Below, one piece after another: positions 51,811 to 61,162 of a DNA stretch of 64,000 nt. Under the pieces are notes generated by a model. The model did not search any database and had not been told where the DNA came from. It worked only from the letters and a program-made list of their open reading frames with translations. Source of the stretch: Extensimonas perlucida (GTDB lineage Bacteria > Pseudomonadota > Gammaproteobacteria > Burkholderiales > Burkholderiaceae_C); the NCBI RefSeq assembly GCF_007655255.1, contig NZ_VMYE01000007.1:62001-126000 (forward strand), in the 5' to 3' direction. Within the stretch, counting starts at the first letter, position 1, and each line of letters begins with the position of its first letter. The position numbers and the translations under genes are program-made.

Positions 51811-52555
51811 AAAAAGTTCTCTATTGTAGCAGTCAGCGTGCGGAAGGCTCCCCACAATTTGCTGCTTGTGGTGGTGGGCTTTGACGTCAGCAATGACGTG
51901 CTTCCTCATGCATTTTCGCCAGCAGCCAGGCGCTCGAGTGCTGCGTAGACGTCTTCCGCCACGAGCCTGTCGGACTTTGGGCGTCGAAAGCGAGAATGCG
52001 CCCCAGCGAGGTCAGTTTTTGCCGGATTCGCCGCCCCATAGTGGTGTCCGCGCTATGGGGCAAGAAGACGATAAAAAATGGGCCGCTGCGGCGCATTCGC
52101 AGCCGACGATTCCAAAGCCCGACAGGCTCCGAGGCTTCCACCCAGATTGTCCATTAGGCGGTGCTGCACACCTGCGCGGGTGCTGGTGGACGGCTGCCGG
52201 TCATTTTGGCCCCTGCTTCGGCGTCCATGGCAACGGCGATGGACTTCTCACCAGTGACCAAACTGCCACGCCAGCCGCCTCGCCATCATCCCGCGTCCTA
52301 ATGAACAATCTGGGTTCAAGTCATTGACGAAAAATGACGGGGAACGATCATCCGCGTCCTAATGAACAATCGGGGTAAATCTGCTCGAAGCAACCCGGAC
52401 GTGGCCGTGTACGCCCGCTGGAATACGATAGCGGCTTGCCGTGCGCTGAGGACTTGTTCCTGCCGCTCGCCCAGAGCCGCATGGCGCAAGGGGCAGGGCG
52501 GGGGCCTGTTGGCCCGTGTCCCGGCGCCGCCCCAATCGTCCGTACGCTTCGTCTG
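51811..52555. other. decayed intergenic region with IS-end-like repeats
   Basis: No intact gene. 51890-52118 on the minus strand has a coding-like frame with one internal stop (reading ... RRPKSDRLVAEDVYAALERL) but no start. It also holds a hairpin CCCCATAG/CTATGGGG (52034-52060), the 45-bp segment shared with 23475-23519, and the repeats listed separately. The last 180 bp before the ATP-grasp gene contain nothing I recognise. Confidence 0.5.
52140..52376. repeat. IS-end-like inverted and direct repeats
   Basis: ACCCAGATTGTCCATTAGG (52140-52158) is inverted, with one mismatch, at 52297-52315. A 25-bp segment starting CCGCGTCCTAATGAACAATC at 52291-52315 recurs at 52352-52376 with one mismatch. 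No transposase is present. This looks like the ends of a lost insertion sequence or a small non-autonomous element. Confidence 0.6.
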
Positions 52556-53881
52556 ATGCCACATTCATCCGCCTCTGATTCCGCGCCCCCTGCCGAGCCT
52601 CTCACGGCGTCCGCGCCCGAACTCCTCGCACCCTGGCGCCGCTTTCGCGGGCTCGCGCCGTTTTTGCGCATGAGCGTCGCGGACGAAGACCTGCGGCCGC
52701 TGGCGCAGGCGCTGCTCGCGCAGGTGGATCGTTCGCCGGGCGACGCAACGCTGTGGCTGAACCTGTCGCTCGTCATGCAGTGTCTCGAGCAAGCCGAACT
52801 GGGTCTGGCCATGCAGGCGCAGGCGCTGGAATTGCAGCGCGTCTATCGCATCCACGCGACGTGCACGCCGCCCACGCGGCGCCTGCTGATGCTCATGGTG
52901 CCGGGCGACCTGGCTGCGAACACGCCGCTCGAGTGCCTGCTCGAGGGCAGCGACATCGAGCTGATCTTCTACTACCTGGGCAGCGCCGCGCAGCCGTTCG
53001 CCGCGCCCATCCCCGAACACGACGCGGTGCTCGTGGCGCTGGGCGACTCGGACGAAAATGCGCCGCTGCTCACGGCGCTCGAACAGGCGCTGGCGCAATG
53101 GGGCCGTCCGGTGCTCAACGCGCCGGCGCTGATTCCGCGCACGCGGCGCGACCGGCTCAGCGCGCTGCTGCAGGGCGCGCCCGGCGTCAGCATGCCGCCC
53201 ATCGTGCAAGTGCAAAGGTCAAAACTCGCTGAAGTGGCCGCGCAGCGGGCGCAGGCAGCTACACTTTTTGCAGATTGCGCGTTTCCGCTGATCGTGCGCC
53301 CCGTGGGCTCGCAGGCCGGGCGCGACTTGGCGCGCATCACGCAGCCGCAGGAGCTGGCGGAGTACCTCGCGCGCGTGCCGGAGCCGGCGTTTTTCGTCGC
53401 GCCCTTCATCGACTACCGCAGCGCCGACGGCTTGTACCGCAAGTTTCGCATCGCCATGGTCGATGGCCGGCCCTATGTGAGCCACATGGCCGTGTCGGCG
53501 CACTGGATGGTGCATTACGTGAACGCGGGCATGTACGAGGACGCGGCCAAGCGCGCCGAGGAGGCCCGCTTCATGGACGACTTCGACGCCTTTTGCGCGC
53601 ACCACCAAGCCGCGTTCGCGGCGATCCAGGAGCGCCTGCCGCTCGACTACTACTGCATGGACGCGGCGCAGGCGGCCGACGGGCGCCTGCTGGTCTTCGA
53701 GATCGACCACATCATGGTGGTGCACGCGATGGATTCTGCGGCGCTGTTTCCGTTCAAGCAGCGCCACATGGCCAAGCTGCGCGCGGCGGTGCGCGACTTG
53801 CTGCTGCGCCGCACGGGTGCGCTGCCAGGGGCGGCGCTTTCGGCCCCACCTGATTCTTCTGCTCCATCGCCCCAGCCATGA
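52556..53881 (+). CDS. ATP-grasp (RimK-like) protein with N-terminal TPR-like region
   Basis: 441 residues from the ATG at 52556. N-terminal helices (about 40-115) resemble a tetratricopeptide pair (ATLWLNLSLVMQCLEQAELG). A pre-ATP-grasp part follows, then ADCAFPLIVRPVGSQAGRDL (ATP-binding beta strand and Lys/Arg), FVAPFIDYRSADGLYRKFRI and AADGRLLVFEIDHIMVVHAM with the Glu-x-Asp metal site. It should join a carboxylate to an amine or similar group; the substrate is unknown. Residues about 220-240 come from a degenerate interspersed repeat. The stop overlaps the serC start (ATGA), so the two are co-translated. Confidence 0.75.
   Translation: MPHSSASDSAPPAEPLTASAPELLAPWRRFRGLAPFLRMSVADEDLRPLAQALLAQVDRSPGDATLWLNLSLVMQCLEQAELGLAMQAQALELQRVYRIHATCTPPTRRLLMLMVPGDLAANTPLECLLEGSDIELIFYYLGSAAQPFAAPIPEHDAVLVALGDSDENAPLLTALEQALAQWGRPVLNAPALIPRTRRDRLSALLQGAPGVSMPPIVQVQRSKLAEVAAQRAQAATLFADCAFPLIVRPVGSQAGRDLARITQPQELAEYLARVPEPAFFVAPFIDYRSADGLYRKFRIAMVDGRPYVSHMAVSAHWMVHYVNAGMYEDAAKRAEEARFMDDFDAFCAHHQAAFAAIQERLPLDYYCMDAAQAADGRLLVFEIDHIMVVHAMDSAALFPFKQRHMAKLRAAVRDLLLRRTGALPGAALSAPPDSSAPSPQP
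53217..53272 (+). repeat. degenerate interspersed palindromic repeat in the ATP-grasp gene
   Basis: TCAAAACTCGCTGAAGTGGC and GCAGGCAGCTACACTTTTTG keep the outer parts of the repeat; the central palindrome is worn down. In frame as an Ala/Gln-rich helix. Confidence 0.45.
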
Positions 53882-54969
53882 ACCGCAACAGCCTCAATTT
53901 TTCCGGTGGGCCCGGTGCGCTGCCCGAGAGCGTGCTGCAACAAGTGCAGCAAGCCGTGCTCGAAGTGCCCGAGGTGGGCCTGTCGATTCTGGGCATCAGC
54001 CACCGCTCGGACTGGTTTGCCGCGGTCATCGCCGAGCTCGAGCGCAACATGCGCACGCTGCTCGCGCTGCCCGATGACTACCACGTGCTGCTGCTGCAAG
54101 GCGGCGCGACGCAGCAGTTTTCCATGGTGCCCATGCTGCTGCTGCACGGCGCAACGCAGCCCGCCGAATACCTGCACACGGGCTATTGGAGCGGCAAAGC
54201 CGTGCGCGCGGCGCAGCAGCACGGCCCGGTGCGCGTGCTCTGGAGCGGCGAGTCGGCGCAGTGGCGCCGCCTGCCGCGCGACGAGGAGCTGGCGTTTTCG
54301 CCCACGGCGCCGTACCTGCACTATGTCTCGAACGAGACCGTGGAGGGGCTGCAGTTCCACCGCGTGCTCGGCCTCGACGAGGTGCCGCGCGTGTGCGACA
54401 TGTCCTCGGACTTCCTCTCAGCGCCCTGCGCGGCCGAGCGTTTTGCGCTGATTTACGCGCACGCGCAGAAAAACATCGGCCCCGCAGGCGTCACCGTGGT
54501 GCTGGTGCGCGACGCGCTGCTGGATCGCGCGCCCGAAGGTTTGCCCGATTTTCTCGACTACCGCACGCACGCCGCGGCGCACTCCAACTTCAACACGCCG
54601 CCGGTGTTCGCGATCTACGTGGTGCTGCTCGTGACGCGCTGGCTGCTGCACGAAGTCGGCGGCCTCGCGCGCATGGCCGAGATCAACCAGCGCAAGGCGC
54701 AGACGCTCTACGACCTCATTGATACGCACCCCGGCGTGTACCGTGGCCGCGCGGCGGTGGCCGACCGCTCGCGCATGAACGTGGTGTTCGAGCTGCCCGA
54801 TGCGCAGGCCACACAGCGCTTTTTGGCCCAGGCGCAGGCAGCGGGCTTTTCCGGCTTGGCCGGACACCGCGCGCTGGGCGGCATCCGCGCCTCGCTCTAC
54901 AACGGCCTCACGCTCGAAGCCGTGCAGCGCCTCGCGCAGTTCATGGAAGACTTTGCGCGCCGTGGCTGA
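53878..54969 (+). CDS. serC: phosphoserine aminotransferase
   Basis: 363 residues. PLP enzyme of serine synthesis, also acting in pyridoxal phosphate synthesis. Seen: NRNSLNFSGGPGALPESVLQ, SILGISHRSDWFAAVI, LLLQGGATQQFSMVPMLLL, YAHAQKNIGPAGVTVVLV with the PLP Lys, DYRTHAAAHSNFNTPPVFAI, and GLAGHRALGGIRASLYNGLT. Full length, all cofactor residues present. Confidence 0.96.
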   Translation: MNRNSLNFSGGPGALPESVLQQVQQAVLEVPEVGLSILGISHRSDWFAAVIAELERNMRTLLALPDDYHVLLLQGGATQQFSMVPMLLLHGATQPAEYLHTGYWSGKAVRAAQQHGPVRVLWSGESAQWRRLPRDEELAFSPTAPYLHYVSNETVEGLQFHRVLGLDEVPRVCDMSSDFLSAPCAAERFALIYAHAQKNIGPAGVTVVLVRDALLDRAPEGLPDFLDYRTHAAAHSNFNTPPVFAIYVVLLVTRWLLHEVGGLARMAEINQRKAQTLYDLIDTHPGVYRGRAAVADRSRMNVVFELPDAQATQRFLAQAQAAGFSGLAGHRALGGIRASLYNGLTLEAVQRLAQFMEDFARRG

Positions 54970-55113
54970 AGCAGTTGTCAATGGGGGCACGCGGGCCCGG
55001 TGTGGGCGTGCCGATCGCTCGGGCTGCCATCGGGACTGCGATGAGGACTGCCAATGGGACTGCCATTGGGGCAACGACGCGGGCCGCTTCCCGTGCTGGC
55101 TGAAGGGACGCAC

Positions 55114-56682
55114 ATGAGCGCGCGCTGCGTCATGGTGCTCGGCACTTCGAGCGGCGCGGGCAAGAGCTGGCTCGCCACGGCGCTGTGCCGCCATTACGCC
55201 CGGCAGGGCCTGAAGGTGGCGCCGTTCAAGGCGCAGAACATGAGCAACAACGCGCGCGTGGTGCCCGACTTGGCCGGCGGCATGGGCGAGATCGGCGCGG
55301 CGCAATACTTTCAGGCGCTGGCCGCGCGCGCCGCGCCCGAGGTGCGCATGAACCCGCTGCTGCTCAAGCCCGAGGCCGACACGCACAGCCAGGTGGTGCT
55401 GCTCGGGCAGGTCAGCGCCGCACTCACCGCGCTGCCCTGGCGCGCGCGCAGTGCGCAGGTCTGGCCGCAGATCGCCGCTGCGCTCGACGCGCTGCGCGCC
55501 GACAACGATGTGGTCGTGATCGAGGGCGCGGGCTCGCCCGCCGAGATCAACCTGATGGACAGCGACATCGTCAACCTGCGCGTGGCGCGCCACGCGGACG
55601 CGCGCTGTCTGCTTGTGACCGACATCGACCGCGGCGGCGCGTTCGCGCACCTGTACGGCACCTGGGCGCTGCTGCCCGAGGCGGATCGCGCGCGCCTCCA
55701 CGGCTTCGTGCTCAACAAGTTCCGCGGCGACGCAGCCCTGCTCGCCCCCGCGCCCGCGCAGCTCGAGCGCCTGACCGGCGTGCCCACCGTGGCCGTGCTG
55801 CCCATGCGCTTTGGCCACGGCCTGCCGGAGGAAGACGGCGTGTTCGACGACCGGCCCGTGGCCGCCGCACCGCCGTCCGCTGGTTTACAAGCAAAAATGG
55901 CATCTAACGCAGGTGTAGCAAGCGCTAGCAGCTACTTAAAAGATAGTTTTACACATTGCACACCGCGCCGCATCGCCATCGTCGCCTACCCGCGCATCAG
56001 CAACCTCGACGAATTCCAGCCGCTCAAAAACCTGCCCGGCGTGCAACTGGTCTGGGCTCGCACACCGGCGCAGTTGCACGGGGCCGACTGGATCGTGCTG
56101 CCCGGCAGCAAAGCCACCGCGGCCGACCTGGGCTGGCTGCGCGCGCAGCACCTGGACGCCGCCATCGCCGCGCACGCAGGGCAGGGCGGGGCGGTGCTGG
56201 GCATTTGCGGCGGCCTGCAAATGCTGGGCGAGGCGCTGATCGACCTGCACGGCGTCGAAAGCCAAGCCGGCATCGACGGCAACGCCCCCGGCCTCGGCCT
56301 GCTACCCTTGGTCACGAGCTTTGCCCCGCACAAAACCGTGCGCCGCACGCAGGCGCGCTTCGGCGCCGCCACGGGCGCCTGGGCGCCACTCGCCGGCGTG
56401 CCCGTGGCGGGCTACGAAATCCACAGCGGCCAAACCGCGCAACACCCCGCCATGGCCGCGAAAGGCGACCTGGCGCACGCGCTGATCCCCCGCATCGCCT
56501 GGCAAAACGCCGCAGGCAACGTGCTCGGCGTGTACCTGCACGGCCTGTTTGAGGATGCCGGCGTGCTGCAAGCCCTGTTCGGCGCGCAGGCGCCCACACT
56601 CGACGCGGCATTCGAGCGCCTCGCGGATGAGATCGAGCGCGCCTTCGCGCCAGGGGTGCTGCAGGCGCTCATCGCGCCATGA
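55114..56682 (+). CDS. cobQ: cobyric acid synthase
   Basis: 522 residues from the ATG at 55114 with GAAGGGA upstream. Amidates four side chains of the corrin ring in cobalamin synthesis. Seen: VMVLGTSSGAGKSWLATALC (P-loop-like), FKAQNMSNNARVV, VVIEGAGSPAEINLMDSDIV, TDIDRGGAFAHLYGTWALL, then the glutamine amidotransferase with GICGGLQMLGEAL (Cys about 365) and GVYLHGLFED. Residues about 259-278 (QAKMASNAGVASASSYLKDS) are encoded by a well-kept interspersed repeat in the linker between the domains. No other cobalamin gene is in the window. Confidence 0.95.
   Translation: MSARCVMVLGTSSGAGKSWLATALCRHYARQGLKVAPFKAQNMSNNARVVPDLAGGMGEIGAAQYFQALAARAAPEVRMNPLLLKPEADTHSQVVLLGQVSAALTALPWRARSAQVWPQIAAALDALRADNDVVVIEGAGSPAEINLMDSDIVNLRVARHADARCLLVTDIDRGGAFAHLYGTWALLPEADRARLHGFVLNKFRGDAALLAPAPAQLERLTGVPTVAVLPMRFGHGLPEEDGVFDDRPVAAAPPSAGLQAKMASNAGVASASSYLKDSFTHCTPRRIAIVAYPRISNLDEFQPLKNLPGVQLVWARTPAQLHGADWIVLPGSKATAADLGWLRAQHLDAAIAAHAGQGGAVLGICGGLQMLGEALIDLHGVESQAGIDGNAPGLGLLPLVTSFAPHKTVRRTQARFGAATGAWAPLAGVPVAGYEIHSGQTAQHPAMAAKGDLAHALIPRIAWQNAAGNVLGVYLHGLFEDAGVLQALFGAQAPTLDAAFERLADEIERAFAPGVLQALIAP
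55889..55945 (+). repeat. interspersed palindromic repeat, copy in cobQ
   Basis: ATGGCATCTAACGC then CAAGCGCTAGCAGCTACTT; close to the copy at 34926-34978. It lies in frame in an interdomain linker. Confidence 0.8.
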
Positions 56683-56766
56683 AAATTGGGGTCAGATTCC
56701 AATTATTTCCACGTCCGCCCGCAGCGCCAGAAATTGGAATCTGACCCCAATTTCTGACCCCAATTT
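56683..56766. repeat. REP-like hairpin upstream of phhB
   Basis: AAATTGGGGTCAGATTCCAA... (56683-56704) inverted at 56731-56753, plus a partial third copy CTGACCCCAATTT at 56754-56766. Confidence 0.8.
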
Positions 56767-56790
56767 CCCCTTTTTGGAAAGTGGAATCCT

Positions 56791-57093
56791 ATGATCAAAC
56801 TCGAAGGAGCAGCCCTGCAAGCCGCCTTGGCCCAGGTGCCCGCCTGGACGTTCGATGCCGAACGTCACGCCATCCGGCGCACGCTGCGCTTTGTGGACTT
56901 CAACGCGGCCTTTGGATTCATGGCGCGCACTGCCTTGGAGGCCGAACGCCAAAACCACCACCCGGAATGGTGCAATGTCTATCTCCGGGTGGAAATCCTG
57001 TTTTCCACACACGACGCCGGCGGTCTGACCGAGCGCGACATTAGCTTCGCGCGCTGGGTGGACGCGACTGCCTTGGCCATGGGGGCAAGCTGA
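56791..57093 (+). CDS. phhB: 4a-hydroxytetrahydrobiopterin dehydratase (pterin-4a-carbinolamine dehydratase)
   Basis: 100 residues. Regenerates the pterin cofactor of aromatic amino acid hydroxylases. Seen: LKRTLRFVDFNAAF-type segment (here RTLRFVDFNAAFGFMARTAL), ERQNHHPEWCNVYLRVEIL with the His-His-Pro motif, and STHDAGGLTERDISFARWVD. Family length. No hydroxylase gene lies beside it. REP-like hairpins bracket it on both sides; the second begins at its stop codon. Confidence 0.92.
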   Translation: MIKLEGAALQAALAQVPAWTFDAERHAIRRTLRFVDFNAAFGFMARTALEAERQNHHPEWCNVYLRVEILFSTHDAGGLTERDISFARWVDATALAMGAS

Positions 57094-57163
57094 AATTGGG
57101 GTCAGATTCCAATTAATTTTCGGTCGCCTGGCTCTGCCAGAAATTGGAATCTGACCCCAATTT
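57093..57163. repeat. REP-like hairpin downstream of phhB
   Basis: Same arms as the first hairpin: AAATTGGGGTCAGATTCCAA... (57093-57114) inverted at 57141-57163, with a different 26-bp loop. Confidence 0.8.
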
Positions 57164-57195
57164 CCCAACGTGTTGAGCCCAGCTTTTTCCTAATG

Positions 57196-57218
57196 AAAAG
57201 GGCCTGCAGTGCAGGCCC
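57196..57218 (-). terminator. intrinsic terminator after ETF-QO
   Basis: GGGCCTGCA / TGCAGGCCC stem on the minus strand followed by TTTTC, 45 bp beyond the stop of the oxidoreductase gene. Confidence 0.8.
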
Positions 57219-57262
57219 ATCAAGCGCGAATAGCTATTGTTGCAGGGGCTTCAGGCGGCCCC

Positions 57263-58969
57263 TCACATGCCCACGTAGTTCGGCCCGCCGCCGCCTTCGG
57301 GTGTGACCCAGACGATGTTTTGCGTCGGGTCCTTGATGTCGCAGGTCTTGCAGTGCACGCAGTTTTGCGCGTTGATCTGCAGGCGCTGGGCGCTGCCGCC
57401 CTTGGACTCGTCCGGCACGAATTCGTACACACCGGCCGGGCAGTAGCGGCTCTCGGGGCCGGCGTATTTGGCCAGGTTGATGTTCACGGGCACGCTCGGG
57501 TCTTTGAGCGTGAGGTGCGAGGGCTGGTTCTCCGCGTGGTTGGTGTTGCTTAAGAACACGCTGGAGAGCCGGTCGAAGGTGAGCTTGCCGTCGGGCTTGG
57601 GGTACTCGATGGGGGTGCACTCTGCCGCGGGCTTGAGGTAGGCATGGTCGGGCTTTTCGCGGTGCAGCGTCCAGGGAATATGGCCGCGCAGCACGAATTG
57701 CTCAAAACCGTTCATCAGCGTGGCCGTGGTCAGGCCGTATTTGAACCAGTTCTTGAAGTTGCGGTCTTTGTTGAGCTCGGTGTGCAGCCAGCTTTCTTCG
57801 AAGGCCTTGGGGTAGGCGGTGAGCTCGTCGTGCTGGCGTCCGGCCACGATGGCGTCGTAGGCCGCTTCGGCTGCGAGCATGCCGGTCTTGATCGCCGCGT
57901 GGCTGCCCTTGATGCGGCTCACGTTGAGGTAGCCCGCGTCGCAACCCACGAGTGCGCCGCCCGGGAAGACGGTCTTGGGCAGCGAATTGATGCCGCTTGC
58001 GTTGATGGCGCGCGCGCCGTAGCTCAGGCGCTTGCCGGGTTTGATGCCTTTGGCTTCGTCGCCTTCGAGGTACCAGCGGATGTTGGGGTGCGTCTTCCAG
58101 CGCTGGAATTCCTCGAACGGGCTCAGGTAGGGGTTGGTGTAGCCCAGGCCCGTGACGAAGCCCAGCGCCACCTTGTTGTCCTCCATGTGGTAGAGGAAGG
58201 CGCCGCCGTAGGTTTTGTTGTCCATGGGCCAGCCGGCAGTGTGCATGACGAAGCCCGGCTTGTGGCGTGCGGGGTCGATCTCCCACAGCTCTTTGATGCC
58301 TATGCCGAAGCTCTGCGGGTCGCAGCCCGCGTCGAGCGCGTAACGCGCGATCAGCTGCTTGCCCAGATGGCCGCGCGCGCCTTCGGCAAAAATGGTGTAT
58401 TTGGCGTGCAGCTCCATGCCAAGCTGGAAGTCGGGCGTGGGCTCGCCGTCCTTGCCTATGCCCATGTTGCCCGTGGCCACGCCCTTGACCTTGCCGTCCT
58501 CGGTGTAGAGCACTTCGGCTGCGGGAAAGCCCGGGAAAATCTCCACGCCCAGCCCTTCGGCCTGCTGCGCGAGCCAGCGCGTGACGTTGCCCAGGCTGAT
58601 GATGTAGTTGCCGTGGTTGTGCGCAAACGGCGGCAGGAACATGTTGGGCACGCGAAACGAGGACTTTTCGCCCAGGAAGACGTAGGCGTCGTCGGTCACG
58701 GGCTGGTTCAGCGGCGCGCCCAGCTCCTTCCAGTTGGGGAACAGCTCGGTCAGGGCCCGCGGATCCATGATGGCGCCCGAGAGGATGTGCGCGCCGGGCT
58801 CAGAGCCCTTTTCGAGCACGACCACCGAGACGTCGGTGCCTTTTTCGGCGGCCAGCTGCTTGAGGCGGATCGCTGTGGACAGGCCCGCCGGGCCACCGCC
58901 CACGATCACCACGTCGTATTCCATGGCTTCGCGCGGGCCATACTGGGCGAGGATTTCTTCGTTCGTCAT
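57263..58969 (-). CDS. electron transfer flavoprotein-ubiquinone oxidoreductase
   Basis: 568 residues from the ATG at 58969; the ORF extends 11 codons further. Passes electrons from ETF to ubiquinone at the membrane. Seen: DVVIVGGGPAGLSTAIRLKQ (FAD), GSEPGAHILSGAIMDPRAL, the ubiquinone-side helices, GCDAGYLNVSRIKGSHAAI, and a C-terminal 4Fe-4S site with YCPAGVYEF and NCVHCKTCDIKDPTQNIVWV. Full length. No etfAB genes are near. Confidence 0.95.
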   Translation of the reverse strand: MTNEEILAQYGPREAMEYDVVIVGGGPAGLSTAIRLKQLAAEKGTDVSVVVLEKGSEPGAHILSGAIMDPRALTELFPNWKELGAPLNQPVTDDAYVFLGEKSSFRVPNMFLPPFAHNHGNYIISLGNVTRWLAQQAEGLGVEIFPGFPAAEVLYTEDGKVKGVATGNMGIGKDGEPTPDFQLGMELHAKYTIFAEGARGHLGKQLIARYALDAGCDPQSFGIGIKELWEIDPARHKPGFVMHTAGWPMDNKTYGGAFLYHMEDNKVALGFVTGLGYTNPYLSPFEEFQRWKTHPNIRWYLEGDEAKGIKPGKRLSYGARAINASGINSLPKTVFPGGALVGCDAGYLNVSRIKGSHAAIKTGMLAAEAAYDAIVAGRQHDELTAYPKAFEESWLHTELNKDRNFKNWFKYGLTTATLMNGFEQFVLRGHIPWTLHREKPDHAYLKPAAECTPIEYPKPDGKLTFDRLSSVFLSNTNHAENQPSHLTLKDPSVPVNINLAKYAGPESRYCPAGVYEFVPDESKGGSAQRLQINAQNCVHCKTCDIKDPTQNIVWVTPEGGGGPNYVGM

Positions 58970-59121
58970 TTGTTTTGCGGGGCGTTGTTGAAAGGGTTGC
59001 AAAACCAGGCGCTCAGGTGCGCCAAGGGAAAGGAGGATGCAGAAAAGGCCGCCATTGTATTCCCAGCGGCCATGTATTGAACAAACGTTTGGTTAGTTTG
59101 CTGCGTGTGTGAGCGTCCTTT

Positions 59122-59790
59122 TCAGGCAGCAGCCTTCGGCAGCAGCAGCCCCTGCGTTTCGATGAAGGCCACCACTTCGGCCAGCCCCGCGAGGGTCTTG
59201 AGGTTGGTGAAGACGTAGGGCTTGAGCCCCTGCGCGCTGCGGCGCATGCGCTCGGTGTCGGCCTGCATCACGGCCAGGCTCGCGCCCACGTGCGGGGCCA
59301 GGTCGGTTTTGTTGATCACGAGCAGGTCGCTCTTGGTGATGCCGGGGCCGCCCTTGCGCGGGATTTTCTCGCCCGCGGCGACGTCGATCACGTAGACCGT
59401 GAGGTCGGAGAGCTCGGGACTGAAGGTGGCCGCGAGGTTGTCGCCGCCGCTTTCGACGAAAACCACGTCGGCATCGGGAAAGGCGCCGAGCATGCGGTCT
59501 ATGGCTTCGAGGTTGATGGAGGCGTCTTCGCGGATCGCCGTGTGCGGGCAGCCGCCGGTCTCCACGCCCAGGATGCGCTCGGGCGGCAGCGCGCCGCTCG
59601 CGGTGAGCAGGCGCTGGTCTTCCTTGGTGTAGATGTCGTTGGTGATGGCCACGAGCTCGTAGCGCGTGCGCATGGTTTTGCACAGCATTTCGAGCAGCGT
59701 GGTCTTGCCCGAGCCCACGGGGCCACCGATGCCGACGCGCAGCGGCGGGAGTTTCTTGGTGCGGCCGGGGATGTGGTGTAGAGCAGTCAT
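59122..59790 (-). CDS. ureG: urease accessory GTPase UreG
   Basis: 222 residues. SIMIBI-class GTPase that delivers nickel to urease with UreE, UreF and UreD. Seen: [20 protein letters not shown] (P-loop), [34 protein letters not shown] (metal-binding Cys-Pro-His), [17 protein letters not shown] and [15 protein letters not shown]. Its ATG overlaps the ureF stop (ATGA). Confidence 0.96.
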   Translation of the reverse strand: MTALHHIPGRTKKLPPLRVGIGGPVGSGKTTLLEMLCKTMRTRYELVAITNDIYTKEDQRLLTASGALPPERILGVETGGCPHTAIREDASINLEAIDRMLGAFPDADVVFVESGGDNLAATFSPELSDLTVYVIDVAAGEKIPRKGGPGITKSDLLVINKTDLAPHVGASLAVMQADTERMRRSAQGLKPYVFTNLKTLAGLAEVVAFIETQGLLLPKAAA

Positions 59791-60554
59791 GAGCGGAAAA
59801 GGCGTGAATACTGGGTTTCATGCTGCGCCGAGAGGATGGCGAGCATGGGCGTGAAGGCCTGGCGCGCCCCGTCGGGCAGCGCGGCAGCCTGCGCCGCCGC
59901 GTCGGGGATCGCGACGGCCAGGCGCGCGAGGATGCGCTGGCCCGCGCTTTGGCCCAGCGGCATGGACTTGAGCGCGGCCTGCACCATGTTTTCGGCCCAG
60001 CCGAAAGCGTAGGCGCACAGAATCTCGCGCACCGGCGCCTGCGTGCGCGCCGCGGTCAGCGCAAAGGCCACGGGGTAGCTGGGCGGCAGCTGGGCCAGCG
60101 CGGCGATTTGCTCTGTGATGTGTGGCGGCGTGGCATCGGGCGGGTGCTGGTTGCGCAGCCACTCGCTGAGTGAGCGGCCCATTTGCTCGGTTTGCAGGCG
60201 CAGCTCGCTGCTTTCGCGCGTGTGCAGCACCCAGTCATTGAGGGCGCGCACCTGCGCCAGGTCGCCGCGCCGCCACGCGCCCACGGCCCGTGCGAGCACG
60301 GCCATGTCGCCGCGCGCCTGGCCCAGGTGCAGCTGGTCGAGCAGCCAGTCACCCACGGTGGCCTCGTCGCGCAGCAGGCCGTGCTCGACGGCGCTCTCCA
60401 AGCCCTCGGAATACGAAAAGCCGCCCACGGGCAGCGCGGGCGAGGCGAGCCAGATCAGCTGCAGCAGGCTCGCCGCCGGCAAGGGGCCGGGGCGCTCGCG
60501 CAGCCGGCGCGGGATGGCAGGCGGAAGAGGCGACGGGACAGGCTCAGTGCGCAT
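59787..60554 (-). CDS. ureF: urease accessory protein UreF
   Basis: 255 residues from the ATG at 60554, inside the end of ureE (11-bp overlap). Gatekeeper of UreG in urease activation. Seen: [40 protein letters not shown], RETSELRxQS-like segment (here [14 protein letters not shown]), [20 protein letters not shown] and a C-terminal helix with [12 protein letters not shown]. Confidence 0.94.
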   Translation of the reverse strand: MRTEPVPSPLPPAIPRRLRERPGPLPAASLLQLIWLASPALPVGGFSYSEGLESAVEHGLLRDEATVGDWLLDQLHLGQARGDMAVLARAVGAWRRGDLAQVRALNDWVLHTRESSELRLQTEQMGRSLSEWLRNQHPPDATPPHITEQIAALAQLPPSYPVAFALTAARTQAPVREILCAYAFGWAENMVQAALKSMPLGQSAGQRILARLAVAIPDAAAQAAALPDGARQAFTPMLAILSAQHETQYSRLFRS

Positions 60555-61140
60555 GGCCGTCGTTGGCGTGGGCTGCATCGCGGCCGTGACCGTGAGGGTG
60601 GTCATGGGCCTGGTCGTGGTCTTGTGCGTGCGCCTGATCGTGGGAATGCTCATGGGAATGGCCATGCCCCGCCGCGTGCGCGGCGCCGTGGCCATAAGCG
60701 CCCGCTTCGGGCTCGAAGGCTTCATTGCGCTCCTGCACTATCAGGTGCATGGCGCGCAGCATTTGGGCCAGCACGGGGTCGGGCTCGATCTGCAGGTAGT
60801 CGGGCCGCAGTTCGACGGGCACATGGCGGTTGCCCAGGTGGTAGGCGGCGCGCAGCAAGTCCAAGGGTGTGCCATGCGCCAGGCAGGGCGTGATGCGCAG
60901 CACCGGCTGCGGCGCGGCCAGCACGCGTACGAGCGAGCCGTCTTCGGCCACCAGCACGTCGCCGCCGCGCACCACGCTGCCGCGCGGCAAAAACACCGCG
61001 AGCGCGCGGCCCGCAGAGTCGGTGGCGGCAAAGCGGCTTTTCTGGCGCACGCCCCAGTCGAGCGCGACGCTTGCGGCGCGGCGCAGCAGCACGGGGGCCA
61101 GGCCTTGGCCTTGGGGGAGCAGGCGGGAGACGGTGAGCAT
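60544..61140 (-). CDS. ureE: urease accessory protein UreE (nickel metallochaperone)
   Basis: 198 residues. Seen: N-terminal peptide-binding domain with [20 protein letters not shown], the metal-binding domain with [17 protein letters not shown] (His of the dimer nickel site), and a C-terminal tail with more than 15 His between residues 150 and 198. The His-rich tail stores nickel. Immediately upstream lies a divergent toxin-antitoxin block instead of the rest of the urease operon, so ureE must have its own promoter in the 51-bp gap or be read from across that block. Confidence 0.95.
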   Translation of the reverse strand: MLTVSRLLPQGQGLAPVLLRRAASVALDWGVRQKSRFAATDSAGRALAVFLPRGSVVRGGDVLVAEDGSLVRVLAAPQPVLRITPCLAHGTPLDLLRAAYHLGNRHVPVELRPDYLQIEPDPVLAQMLRAMHLIVQERNEAFEPEAGAYGHGAAHAAGHGHSHEHSHDQAHAQDHDQAHDHPHGHGRDAAHANDGHAH

Positions 61141-61162
61141 GGCGGGTGGGTTTGGTTAATAT

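Noticed and set aside
51887-52141. 84-codon minus-strand gene near tRNA-Ser
   Set aside because: It crosses a strong hairpin and the repeat ends, and the coding-like signal is in a different frame with a stop and no start; more likely decayed DNA.
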